Positions 45,474-56,908 of a stretch of DNA of 64,000 bases are shown here, piece after piece. Origin of the DNA: Silene conica (Eukaryota; Streptophyta; Magnoliopsida; Caryophyllales; Caryophyllaceae). Every line of letters begins with the position of its first letter. The stretch's first letter is position 1. Location: assembly GCA_029255685.2 (NCBI GenBank), contig CM055315.2, positions 68,477,681-68,541,680 of the forward strand. Direction: 5' to 3'. The translations under genes were made by a program, and so were the position numbers. Under the pieces are notes generated by a model. The model did not search any database and was not told the origin of the DNA. It saw only the letters and a program-made list of their open reading frames with translations.

Positions 45474-45655
45474 TCTTATTTACGACAGGTATATCCGTCA
45501 AAAGTTTGCGACGGGTCAAATACTACTCACGTAGGTAGATAAGACAAAGCAGTTTGCTACTCATAATGCACTATGCTTTTGTCTTATATATTCCCCATGA
45601 TTAATACTTGACCCTTCGCAAGCTTGCGACGGATTTGCCCGTCACAAATCAGTTG
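45474..45655. mobile_element. nested MITE of the CCGTCACAAG family (copy B1)
   Basis: ATCCGTCAAAAGTTTGCGACGGGTC at the left (first 20: ATCCGTCAAAAGTTTGCGAC) and CTTGCGACGGATTTGCCCGT at the right are in inverse orientation. The interior GGTAGATAA(G/A)ACAAA is shared with 53571-53735. Confidence 0.65.
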
Positions 45656-45758
45656 ATTTAGGAATTGAAAAGGGATTGACGCAAGTTAGGGGCTTTGTTT
45701 AAAATTGTATGCAGAAATCTCCAGGAAATAATTGATCCATCAAAAAGTCTTACTGAAG

Positions 45759-45928
45759 GCTGATACTATCCGTCACAAGCTGAAGACGGATAGTATCCCT
45801 CTTACAACAATGCAAATGGGAGAACAAGTAAGGCTAAATGGAGCATTTCATGGATCATCCCACTTGCATTTTGTGAGAGGGACAATATCCCTCTTCAGCT
45901 TGTGACGGATAGTGTCCGTATTAGGGGT
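45759..45928. mobile_element. nested MITE of the CCGTCACAAG family (copy C)
   Basis: Left CTATCCGTCACAAGCTGAAG and right CTTCAGCTTGTGACGGATAG are perfect inverse copies, and GGGAT/ATCCC-type bases extend the pairing. A subtype with a different interior. Confidence 0.75.
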
Positions 45929-46639
45929 TTTGTTTAATACTAGTATTATTTAATCTTGCACTACATACCATATACTGTCATATGCCATAAGCAAAATCTT
46001 TTTTTAGCGAATTTGTTTAATATTATTAAGTAATTAATTATAAGGTTTAGATTTAGTTTACCGGCTAAGTAGGTAAAAGGTTACCTAATGACAATTAAGT
46101 AAGTAAAATATGTTATAGAGGGGCAATAATAGAAAAACATAATTCTTAATGGCATTTTTAGAAAAAAAATGTATATTATAATGGCAATGAAAGCTTCAAA
46201 CTCCAAATAACACTTCTAATTTTATGCTAACGGGTCTCTTTTAGGGATATCAATTTTACCGCAACCGGTGAAAATTCGATTCACCCGATTCTAAAAGATG
46301 GACGAAAACCCGACTAAAATGGATGATGGATGGATGTCGGATGAAACGGATGACGAATGATGGATGGGTTGGATGATGAAATTTCACTCGTCATCCATTC
46401 ATCACCCAATTTTATTACTTTTTATTTAACGCTTTTACATATACATTATTAAGATATAAATATTCTAATTTTCTAATTTTTCTACTCTAAATATATATTT
46501 TGTGAAACTACAAACCAGAAAGTTAAACTAAAATAATTATCTAATATTATTTTTGTATAGAATAAAAAGTCAGATTAATTTTTTTAACTTGAAACATATA
46601 AATACACACCACCCGTTTATCACTCGATCTACCCGTTTC

Positions 46640-46735
46640 ATCCATGGATGATGGATGATGGATGGATGGATGACGGATGATGGATGGATGGATGACGGAT
46701 GATGGATGGATGGATGACGGATGATATGTTTCACG
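46640..46735. repeat. (GATG/GATGGATGACG)n array
   Basis: GATGGATGGATGACGGAT recurs four times in tandem, with looser related sequence from 46300 onward. The open frame across it is low-complexity. Confidence 0.9.
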
Positions 46736-47191
46736 GATGATGGACAGGTTGAATGAGATTTTAAAGGGACGGATGGATGACAAATGAGACTTTACCCGAC
46801 CCGAACCCGATCCATTGACATGGCTAGCCTCTTTTAGACTCGAATCCATGTCATTTGCCAACCCAAACACCCTATGGACCGGCCCTGAATGTAATTGAAA
46901 TGATAAGATTCATTATAATATTGCAGATGGTCCAGTTATAATTTCCCGGATCGGGGCAGCTAGCAAAACTCAAATACTTCCTCCATTTAAATCCAACCTA
47001 CGCCTATTCCATTTTAATTCATATTCAAACTACCACTTTTCTAACACCACTTATTTACACGAAATGTCATTATATAGCCCACCTTTAATCAACCATCTCA
47101 CGTTTAAATTAATAAAAAAACATCTTATAGACATCCGATTGTAATTTTAATAATTTTTTAACATTTTTTTAATATCTGGTGAAAAAACATA

Positions 47192-47384
47192 CTCTTTCCG
47201 ATTTCTTGTGTTGTTCCCTTTTAATTTTAATACAAGAAATAAAGAAATTAATTTGGACCACACAATACACATTACCCCACATGAAATTAATTTTGGACCA
47301 CACAAAGTTGTCCAAAAGAGAAAAGAGGGAACATCAATGTTATTAGACCAAAACGAAAAGGGCAACGTCATCGGAAATCGGAGG
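47192..47384. mobile_element. Stowaway-like MITE in the ERIL1 promoter
   Basis: The left end CTCTTTCCGATTTCTTGTG and the right end CATCGGAAATCGGAG are imperfect inverse copies, and TGTTCCCTTTT / AAAAGGGCAACG continue the pairing. TA flanks both sides. Its right end is 89 bases before the ERIL1 start codon, so it overlaps the likely core promoter or leader. A partial copy is at 34735-34853. Confidence 0.75.
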
Positions 47385-47473
47385 TACTATATACCTTCGG
47401 ATTTGTACGGAAGAAGTCGAAACAGAGCGAATACCGTTAAACTTGTGTTATCGGGAAAACCAGAGCTTCAACA

Positions 47474-50400
47474 ATGGCGTTTTCTAGAGCATTTATCGCT
47501 AGGAGTTCACTTCTCATGTACTCATCTCTATCATCATCCATATCTTTACTGAGGTTTTCTTCAATTATACCAACAATTACCACAACACGTAGCTTAACTC
47601 TTTCAGCTTCCGTTTCTTCCCAACAATCGAGTAGTTCAACTGATCATTCTTCGTCTTTCTCACTTCAAAATCTCAAACCCGCCTGGAAACCCATGTGCTT
47701 GTACTATACACAAGGCAAATGTACCCTGGTGAGCTTTAGTTTTTCGGTCGTTGTTGCTGCACGTCAACTGTTTGATAAAATGTCTAGTTGAATCACCATG
47801 CTTAGAAGTTAGAATGTTACAGTGTGTTGCTTTAAAATTCCATTTACGATGGAGCTGAAGAGACTTATATTCTTTATCCCGCCACTTGGTATTTGTGGGA
47901 ACTTTAAGGCACTAGTATTATGTTATTGTTCTAGTTGAAGGTCTTGCGTATACTTATTCTATAATGCTCCGTACCAGTTGAAGGTTTGGGGATAAATATT
48001 AACGTCGTGTTGTATCGTTAAAATATACTCGTAGTAGTTATTCCAGTTTTTTGGTTTTTAAGGTGTCATGTAGGCTTGATTTTCTAGTAAAGTAGCGGTC
48101 ATTTGGTGTACAGAGTAGTTCTCAAAGCAGGACATGGGTCATCTGAAAACCGTCCTTTTAATACTGTTAACACTTGGTTGACGTTGCTTTATATTCAAGC
48201 ACGGTACTCGGAGTCCTTTTGGTGAAACCATCTTTGAAAAGTGCAACAACTCAACTAGGTGACCTGAAATGCGCACTTTTATCTTTGAGTATTATTGTAA
48301 CACTCTATATAATCTTATAATGCGGTAGTTTATTCTTAAGACAATCATCTTATAAAGATCTGGCAGCTTGAAGTAGCCATTAGGTGAATCCTAGTTTTGC
48401 ACCCTCTTATAGTAAGATTGTCTTGTTCTCGAACAAGACTTAAACCTATGTCAAGTCAGACTTGCCCTTTTAAGAGCTTTCTTGCTAAGTATATGCCAGA
48501 AATTAAGGATGATTATTTTTTAAATTTGACTTGTGGAAATTGTAGCAGTACTTCATCTAAATATAATTTGACAAATGCTAAACACCAAATCCCCTCATCC
48601 AAACAATGCCTAAATTAAATTTGTATAGTCCGACCACAAATTTCAATATTAGATGCACCTTGAATCCGTGATGCACAATTTGCTATAAATTTAATAGTCA
48701 GAAAGATGGTTTAAATGCAGATGGACGATCCTTCTCATTTAGACAAATTCAATCACAGTTGCTCCGTGCCACTTGAAGAAGAAATTGCTAAATCTGAAAA
48801 GTTACTCCCACAGGATATAGATTTCTTGTTAGTGCTCGATTTAGAAGGAAAAGTTGAGATTCTTGAATTCCCTGTTTTGATTATTAATGCCAAGACATTG
48901 CAAGTTGTCGATTTTTTCCACAGGTTTGTTCCTATATTGCAAGTGTAAAAGTAATTTTAATTATCACAAATAATTAAATAATAATTGTTATGTCACTACA
49001 TCACTGACCTTCTCTTTTTTATCTTGTGCGAGCTGTGGCCTACGGATTGGTTTTTGATGGCTAACTGCATAGTTTCTTACATATGTTGCAGGTTTGTTAG
49101 GCCTTCCCATATGAGCGAGAAAAGGATAGAAGAATATATTGAAGGAAAATATGGGAAACTAGGTGTTTCTCGGTAAGCTGTAATTTATAAACTTCAAATG
49201 TCCTGGAAGCATGATATTGATCTCTTTATGGCAAAATCATGAGTCTGTTGTGCAGATAGTTTCGTTCTTTAGTGGATAGGGGCAACATAGAACATTGTTT
49301 GACAATGTACTGTGATTTTTCAAGGATCTTATTGTTGTTTAGATATAAAAACTCTAGATTGGCAGGCTTTAGTTTCATGTCATTTGAGAAATTAATGGAC
49401 TGTTCCTTAAGATAACAGTTATAGGTGGAAGACAATTAGTCTTTCAGCAATTTTGTCTAAACAGTTAACACTATGTTTGTAAATGGTAAAGAATTGATGG
49501 ATTTAATTTTTTTCTTATTAAATTTGTAGTGTTTGGCATGATACATCCATGCCATTTCGAGAAGTCATTCAAGAATTTGAGGGTTGGATCACTGGCCATC
49601 AGTTGTGGGAAAAGGAACTCGGCGGACCACTACGCAGAGCTGCTTTTGTAACTTGGTGAGTGTCATTCTGTTTTTTTTTTTTGTGGCGAAAATGTCATTT
49701 GGGGTTCGACACTGTGATGTTCATAGTTCGCTTTATAATTGGGAGGGTGACGGACCTTGTCACTGTAAGGTCAAAAGTCAAAAGCATGCTCGGAAGAGTT
49801 ACAAAGCATCTATTCTGTATTGCTGTGTCAATGATAATTTTAGTCAATCAAGCAAAATGCTAGTTGTTGACTTGCTGTCTATGTTACGCTGGTCCCTGAC
49901 TCATCATATTAGCTCACGTACACGAGGGTCCAAATCTCAACACTACATGGGGTATGACTCTGGGATACCTCATTTTAAACCAAAAACACGCGAAAATATT
50001 GTCAAGCCCGATGCTAGAACCTGAACCGTGTCGGATACTTCTTAGTTCTTACTAAATCTTAGTAACCTAGCTTGTAGCTTTGCTGCCTGTTTGCTTGGCC
50101 ACAGATAATGAATAACAGAGGTTATGGTGGAATAACATTCTTGTGAAATTTCTGGCTGATAGTGGCAACAGGTAGGAACTTAATACCAAAAGTTTTGTTT
50201 TTCCCTTGTGAACCTGCTTCTGCAAATGAAGTACATAGGCAAAAAAAAATAAGAATTTGTTTTTCTTCTTTTTTATACATTCCAAGTTTACTCCTCCATA
50301 TCATCCGATCTTATTTGATGTCCATGAGGAGATCACTTCACCTGTTATTCATTTACTTAAAACCGATTTTTTTACTCCCTCCATTTTTTTACTTTGGTGG

Positions 50401-53400
50401 GCTTTGGCGAGAAAGGGTGTGTCAAGAAAATATATCGACCTCATAAAGGACATATATGAGGGGGCTAGTGCAAGTGTTAGAACCAATGTTGGGAGAACGG
50501 AAGAATTCCCCATTACCATTGGTGTGCATCAAGGTTCCGCGCTTAGTCCCTTTCTCTTTGCTATAATTATGGATGAGTTGACAAGGGATATTCAGGACGA
50601 GATCGCTTGGTGTATGATGTTTGCGGATGATATTGTGTTGATTGATGAGACGAAAGAGGGGGTTGAGAGAAAGTTGGAATTATGGAGGCATACGTTGGAG
50701 ACTCGTGGGTTTAGGCTAAGTAGAAGTAAGACCGAGTATGTGAGGTGTCAATTTGCGGGGCCGAGATCGACGGCGGTGGGGAGCATTATTTTCGGTGGAA
50801 ATGTTGTTAAGGGGTCAGATTCCTTTAGATATCTCAGATCTATTATCCAAAAAGATGGAGAGTTAGACGGAGATGTGGCCCACAGAATTAAAGCGGGATG
50901 GATGAAATGGAAAAGTGCTACGGGGTTTTTGTGCGATAAGGGTATGCCCCAAAGATTAAAGGGGAAATTTTATCGTACGGCAATTAGACCTGCCTTACTT
51001 TACGGCTCGGAGTGTTGGGCCGTGAAGCAATGTCACATTCATAAGATGAGTGTGGCAGAGATGCGTATGTTGAGGTGGATGTGCGGCCATACAAGGAAAG
51101 ACCGGTTAAAGAATGAAGTGATTAGAGAGAAGGTAAAAGTGGCCCCAATAGAGAACAAGATGATGGAAAACCGACTAAGATGGTCTGGCCGGTTAAAGAA
51201 TGAAGTGATTAGAGAGAAGGTAAAAGTGGCCCCAATAGAGAACAAGATGATGGAAAACCGACTAAGATGGTTTGGCCATGTGAGAAGAGACCTATGGACG
51301 CACCGGTTAGGAGGTTGGAGACCTGGGGTGCAGAACAAGTTGCTAGGGGTAGAGGGAGACCTAAACAAACTTGGCGAAGAGTGATTGAGCACGATATGAG
51401 ATTTCTCGCGCTTCAGAGGGAATGGTGATGGAGAGGGCACTATGGAGGGATATGATACATGTGGATTTCTTGCCTTTGATGTTTTTATTAAGTTTTCTAA
51501 AAAAAAATTTTTTTTTTTTTATTTTGTTACACTTTTTCCCCCAAAACTTTTATATTAAATTTTACTTCATTTCTCAAAATCAATTTAAACTTTATCCTTG
51601 ATTTATTGTTTTGGGTTTTTATACATATGATAAGTTCGATTTAAAATCTATAAAACCCCTTTGCCTTTCATTTCTTTGTTTCACTCCACTTCCGTTTTTT
51701 TTCTTTTCTTTCTTTTTTGTCTTGTTGAGATGAGAGTTCACTCATGACGGTTCCAAAGGATGATTCATGTCAGCCGACCCCAAAACATTTTGGGACTAAG
51801 GCTCTGATGTTGTTGTTGTTGTTGTTTTGCGCGGTCTCCTATTTGACCCTAGTTTTCGATGTTGTTGTTGTTGTATATCTACGGTCAATGTTTGGTAACT
51901 TTTTCTCTCAAAAAACAAATGGGAAGAAAATAGGAAAATGGAAAGAATAATTATTGTTCTTAGAGATTTCATATTGTCATGTTTTCTTTGAATATATGCT
52001 CAAGATTTATAAACTATTGACTGTAAAGCCCCATAAGTTATAGGATGATGTTGCCTTATTGGGTGTTGAAATCAAGATAAGAGTTGTTGCGAGTTGCGAC
52101 TCAATCATTGGAGATGTATTTTAATGCGAGGTAGATTTATTTCACTGATTTAATGTCAGTAGTACGTGTGAGTTTATTATCAAAAGTGTGAGGCTGACTA
52201 ATTGAGTTCCTTTCTGAATTATTCAGAACCAACAAGTTTTAGATTAGACTATAGTCCTATGGTACGACGTGGTTTTTTTTTTTTCAAGAATTTAGGGTGA
52301 ATTTTTAGTTTGGAGGTTATGTAGCCCATTCCACTACTCCTGAAACTTAAATCTTCATACCCGATCTGCTGTAGGACTGTGTTTTTGTCATTTGAAACTT
52401 ATCTCTGATAAGTTTAGCAAATTCACATCGCTCAAGTTTCTGGCAAATTGGTTGAAGGTCTTTTCACCCTTTATTATATTTGTCTTTTTAGGTGGGTAGT
52501 TTCTCAAGGTAACCTGGTTTGAGGTATCTGGTTGTGATTTAATTAACAATTCTTAATTTCTTACACTGTTACAGTGGCAATTGGGACATTAAAACGAAAA
52601 TTCCTCAGCAGTGTCAAGTATGTAGCATGAAGATCCCCCCTTATTTTTTCGAGTGGATTAACTTGAAGGATATCTACTTGAACTTCTATAATCGAAGGGT
52701 GAGTTGCAGGTCTCAGTTCCTTACACATTCCTGAGCTTGATTTATGGAGCTTATAAGTATGTTTAATTGGCAAATAAGGATAATTTTTGATCGAGTGAAA
52801 GACTCATCACTTACTTTGGTATTTGAATTATGAATTTCTGATGGAGTAATGCAAAAGATTGTTGCGTTTCTTCTAGTTGTGAAATGAGAAATCATTGGAT
52901 GCAATATTTGACGCAATTTTCAATATGGGTCATTTATGTTGGAGCAAGGTTGCCTACATTTGACAATTGACATCCCTTACTCCTTCATTGGTGTGATAAT
53001 GATGTTTAAAGACAATGTAGTTACTTGAGCCCGTTTTCCATTTTTATTCGGTTGAACTCTATAAGATAAGGGCCATGTTGAAGACTCAAATGCAGGAGTT
53101 TTGTTTTTGTCATGTTAATCCTGTTTTCCCACTTTTTTCTAGCTGATTTGCTGTTGCCTTACACCAGGCCACAGGAATGAGGACCATGTTGAATGAACTC
53201 AAGATACCATTGTTGGGAAGTCATCACCTTGGGATCGACGACACAAAAAACATAACTAGAGTGGTGCAGCGTATGCTAGCAGATGGCGCTGTAATGAGCA
53301 TAACTGCTAAAAGGAAACTTGACAGTCCTGAGTCTGTAGACTTCCTTTTCAAAAATCGTATCAGGTATTTGCTCCTTTGCTCAATTTTAGTTAAGTTTAT

Positions 53401-54086
53401 GATTGAAAGGAAAGTGGTAGTTAAACATTATAGGCTTATAGCTATCAATAGGGACAGACGGGGAGGGTTCATACCTGTACAATACAGCCTCAGGTTGGGT
53501 TAGGGTTCGCATTTGAACTAAAAATCATATTTGAGGCTTTTTTTTTCTTGCAGCAAGTCTCTCATACCCGTCACAAGTTTGCGACGGGTCCAATCACTCA
53601 AATGCTATCCACATGGGTAGATAAAACAAAACAGAATACTACTCACTAGGCACTTTGTTTTTGACGTATCTCCCCACGTGGGTAGTATTTGACCCGTCGC
53701 AAACGGATGTAGCCTTAACAAATGAGAATTTTGTTTTTCAGCAAGTATCTCACAAATGAGAATTTGTGTTTTTCAGCAAGTATCTCATGACCGCGTTATG
53801 ATGCATAAAAAAAGAGTACGTGGTCACGTACAATTTCACCCCTAGTTTATATCCTCTGAATACATTTGCAAATTTTATCCAGCTTTTTAGTGAAAATGAC
53901 TAGGGTTGGGTTGAACCTTAACTCAAACCCTAAATTTAGAGTCATTTGGAATCATAGGTCAAGCGTTACAAGTCTATGGCCTGATGAAAAATCAGTTTTC
54001 CAGGTCATATTTTGACAAGTCTAGTTAATTTTTTTACTCGACTTGACATCATATTCTCTTTGGTTAACAACTCTCTTTGTAGGTGA
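47474..54086 (+). CDS. ERIL1: ERI1-like 3'-5' exoribonuclease, seven exons, 329 aa
   Basis: DEDDh exonuclease of the ERI1/histone-mRNA exonuclease family, like Arabidopsis At3g15140; its plant form is tied to organellar rRNA processing and small-RNA effects. Exons: 47474-47728, 48721-48923, 49092-49172, 49530-49655, 52575-52698, 53168-53364, 54083-54086. All are GT-AG and in phase. The Ser-rich N-terminus (to about residue 60) looks like a chloroplast transit peptide. Catalytic residues by motif: D125 and E127 (LVLDLEG), D226 (CGNWD), H283 and D287 (SHHLGIDD). C75 and C83 with NHSC at 96-99 may bind zinc. Intron 4 (2.9 kb) contains a LINE and intron 6 a MITE. The last exon adds only the final Arg base and the stop; failure to splice there would instead add about 46 residues. 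Confidence 0.9.
50390..51826 (+). mobile_element. RTE-type LINE, 5'-truncated, in ERIL1 intron 4
   Basis: Encodes the C-terminal half of an RTE-clade reverse transcriptase: YIDLIKDIYEGASASVRT, GVHQGSALSPFLFAIIMDEL, catalytic FADD (CMMFADDIVLI), then the conserved RMLRWMCGHTRKDR and RLRWFGHVRRD. It ends in a (TTG)n tail at 51809-51826, typical of plant RTE elements. The frame is open from 50257 to 51384, but a frameshift near 51318 breaks the known C-terminus. 87 bp are tandemly duplicated (51102-51188, 51189-51275), adding 29 in-frame residues. It has the same orientation as the host gene. Confidence 0.88.
53571..53735. mobile_element. MITE of the CCGTCACAAG family (copy B2) in ERIL1 intron 6
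   Basis: CCCGTCACAAGTTTGCGACG at the left and TTTGACCCGTCGCAAACG at the right. The interior GGTAGATAAAACAAA, TACTACTCA and CACTTTGTTTT matches 45474-45655. Confidence 0.65.
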
Positions 54087-54444
54087 CGTATCAGTAAGCT
54101 ATGAAGTAGTAAGGCTCAGCAAAGCTTCAAATGGGAGCCATGAGATATAACAACTAAACAGACTTCTCTCCAGGGAAATGTAATGTCAGAGAACTGGGAG
54201 CCATGAGATTTAACAGATATGAAAGTAAATCTTTTTGTCTAATGAATTGGGGCTTTGATACAATATAAAAGGGTAAGCTCCACGGTCTATCTCCATCCCA
54301 GTAGTGTTTTTTTTCCCTTTGTTTGGTACTGTGAAAAGGGAAGAAACGTTAGGAACATTTATGGGAAAAATGTTTTGGACAAGGAATAGAAGGAATAATT
54401 TTATGTTCTACTGTGTTTTCATATGTTATATATTCCGTATCATT

Positions 54445-54625
54445 GATAAACTCCCGTGTTACCCCGGTTCTCTGACACGGGTGTCGTGTTTGACACATGT
54501 TAAGTGTCGGATATACTATTTGGTGGGAATTTCTCAATATTTTGGTCAAAAGTGAAATGTCGAAATGGCACTATCGCACGATAGGTGTCCGACAAGCAAC
54601 ACGGACACGGTCACACGGTCACATC
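54445..54625. repeat. GTGTCCGACACGG-type dispersed repeat
   Basis: TGACACGGGTGTCGTGTTTG, GTGTCGGATA and GTGTCCGACAAGCAACACGG occur in inverted arrangement, a layout seen in many plant MITE-like repeats. Ends not defined. Confidence 0.4.
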
Positions 54626-54963
54626 AGTTTCAGAATTTATTGTTACATGCTATTCCTATAATAATTTTGTTGAACCATATCTTTCAATGAAATAAACCTT
54701 GAAAGAGATGGAAAGTGAAAAGTAACCGTTTCCAAATGTGGAGTGTGAAAAAATCAATTGATCAGTATAATGGAGTATTTTTAGAAAAAAATAAAAATGA
54801 TAAAAGTATTACTCAGTCAAGGCCAATTCCTTAAGAATCGTGATCTAACAATAATTGTATCTCATTTTTTCCTTGAATCTCTTTGCCAAGGTAAATCACC
54901 ATCATTGGCATCATCTCCTTCAAAACAAAAAAAAAAAAAAAAAAAAAAGCAGGTGAAGGATTA

Positions 54964-56340
54964 ATGGAGAAAAAACTTGATATAGTGATGTTTCCATGGT
55001 TCGCCATGGGACATATGACACCATTTCTTCATTTAGCTAACAAACTTGCTGAGAGAGGCCACAAAACCACCCTCTTGCTCCCTAACAAGGCTAAACTCCA
55101 CCTTGAACTCCTTAATCTTCATCCTTCTCTTATCACTCTTCATCCAATCACTGTCCCCCATGTCGACCCTCTTCCACTAGGTACTGAGACGGCCTCCGAC
55201 ATCCCCATCCACCTCACTAATCACCTTGCCACCGCCCTCGACCTTACCCGCCCTGAGGTTAAGGCCATTGTAGCCACCCTATTGCCTGTAGACCTTATGT
55301 TTTATGATATGGCTCATTGGATACCTGAAGTTGCATCTCAATATAACATTAAAACGGTGTGTTACAAGGTGGTTTGTGCTGCTTCTCTTGCCATTGCAGT
55401 GGTCCCGGCTCGAAATTTGGCTCGTGATAGGCCCATCACCGAGGAGGACGTGGCCCAGCCTCCACCGGGCTACCCCTCCAAGGATGTCGTCCTACACGGG
55501 CCTGAGGCCAGGAGTTTACTTTTTATAGGGTTGGAATTCGGTAGCGGGCTTACGTTCTATGAACGTGTTAGTATGTCGGTGGCGTCTTCGGACGCCATTG
55601 CTATACGCACGTGTCGTGAGATTGAAGGCTCGTTTTGTGACTACATGGGTAGCCAGTACAACAAGCCTGTTTTCCTGACGGGACCAATCTTACCCGAGTC
55701 CGGTCCTGCCAGGGGGTCATTGGACGCACCATGGGCCGAGTGGCTAGGTCAGTATTCCCCGGGGGAGGTCCTCTTCTGTGCTTTTGGGAGCCAATTCATC
55801 TTGGAGAAGGATCAGTTCCAAGAAATAGTCCTCGGATTTGAAATGACCAATTTACCCTTCCTTGTTGCAGTCAAGCCTCCAACTGGGTGTGCATCAATCG
55901 AGGAGGCTTTGCCGGAAGGGTTCAAAGAGAGAGTTGGAGATAGAGGGGTGATCACAGGGGGATGGGTACAACAACCACTTATACTAGCTCACCCATCCGT
56001 AGGATGTTTCGTGAATCATTGCGGGTTTGGATCGATGTGGGAGTCCTTGACGGCTAATAGCCAAATAGTTTTAGTGCCGCAATTAGGCGATCAAATATTG
56101 AACACGAGGTTAATGGCAGGGGAGCTTAAGGTGGCTGTGGAAGTAGAGAAAACAGAGAATGGATGGGTGTCTAAAGAGAGTTTATGTAGTGCAATTCTGT
56201 CAGTTATGGATGAAAAGAGTGAAATTGGTTGCTTGGTTAAGAATAATCATGCAAAATGGAGGGATATGATTTCTAGTCAAGGGTTTATGAGTGGTTACAT
56301 TGATAATTTTGTTAAGGATTTGCTAAATCTTGTTGCTTAA
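54964..56340 (+). CDS. family 1 UDP-glycosyltransferase, UGT79 type, 458 aa
   Basis: Transfers a sugar from a UDP-sugar to a small molecule or, in this subfamily, usually to a sugar already attached to a flavonoid or other pigment (branch formation). Single exon, as is usual for UGT79. The N-terminal catalytic His is H17 (PWFAMGHMTPF), with the partner Asp probably D115 (MFYDMAHW). The 44-residue plant UDP-binding box spans 334-377, from WVQQPLILAHPSVGCF through NHCGFGSMWESL to LGDQ. The closing Gln fits UDP-glucose but does not prove the donor. No membrane segment. A long A-run lies just before the ATG. Acceptor unknown: anthocyanin, flavonol or, in betalain plants, betacyanin glucosides are options. 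Confidence 0.92.
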   Translation: MEKKLDIVMFPWFAMGHMTPFLHLANKLAERGHKTTLLLPNKAKLHLELLNLHPSLITLHPITVPHVDPLPLGTETASDIPIHLTNHLATALDLTRPEVKAIVATLLPVDLMFYDMAHWIPEVASQYNIKTVCYKVVCAASLAIAVVPARNLARDRPITEEDVAQPPPGYPSKDVVLHGPEARSLLFIGLEFGSGLTFYERVSMSVASSDAIAIRTCREIEGSFCDYMGSQYNKPVFLTGPILPESGPARGSLDAPWAEWLGQYSPGEVLFCAFGSQFILEKDQFQEIVLGFEMTNLPFLVAVKPPTGCASIEEALPEGFKERVGDRGVITGGWVQQPLILAHPSVGCFVNHCGFGSMWESLTANSQIVLVPQLGDQILNTRLMAGELKVAVEVEKTENGWVSKESLCSAILSVMDEKSEIGCLVKNNHAKWRDMISSQGFMSGYIDNFVKDLLNLVA

Positions 56341-56908
56341 TTTTAAATGTTCACATTTTCCAGGATGTTTACTTTTATCATTTCTTCATGTACAATAAAC
56401 AATGCCACCATTGCTCCCTCATCCTAGAACCCTAGAATTTGCAGATTTTAAGCACTAGATTTTAGTCTTTTGTTGAACTAAAATTCGGGATTGAAATTAG
56501 TCGAATATTGGAAACGAAAATGCTTAGATGAGGATACAAAAGCTTACTGTATATGATGTGACACAATTAGATGAAAAACTCGAGTAATGGGATTAGAAAG
56601 TTAAGGGCTAAATCATCGTTGCAGACTGAAGCAACGACCCTCACATGCGCTATTTCTAATGCTATTTTTTGTGGCTTTACCGAAATGGACCACGAGGTCT
56701 AGGCTGCATTGTTACCCTGTAAACTGAATATACAAGCTCCGAATGTGTTGGACAGAGAACTTGTAAATGCATCATAAAATACAAACATTAGCAATGGGAT
56801 ATTCAAATATACAAAAGATCGACTTTCTTCCTCTGATACTTGCTCGTTTTCCTTAAGAAAATAATAGATACTTCACTATTCTAGTGATTAATGTTATTCA
56901 CATGCAAC
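56341..56908. other. spacer between convergent genes
   Basis: Holds the 3' flanks of the glycosyltransferase (plus) and the SUMO ligase (minus). AATAAACAAT at 56394 may be a poly-A signal for the former. No other gene seen. Confidence 0.5.

Larger units (their letters stand above)
44598..46887. mobile_element. hAT-type non-autonomous element, 2290 bp
   Basis: Ends CAGGGTCGGTCC and GGACCGGCCCTG are inverse copies with one mismatch. A perfect 8-bp duplication AATGTAAT flanks it (44590-44597, 46888-46895). No transposase was found. It holds two nested MITEs and a GATGGATG array. Confidence 0.88.

Noticed and set aside
46547..46870. Small protein over the GATGGATG array
   Set aside because: Frame is repeat-driven (His/Pro/Ser repeats) and lies inside a non-coding hAT element.
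50257..50390. Start codon region fused to the RTE frame as a novel RT gene
   Set aside because: The first 45 codons come from intron sequence that happens to be open; RTE similarity begins only near 50390.
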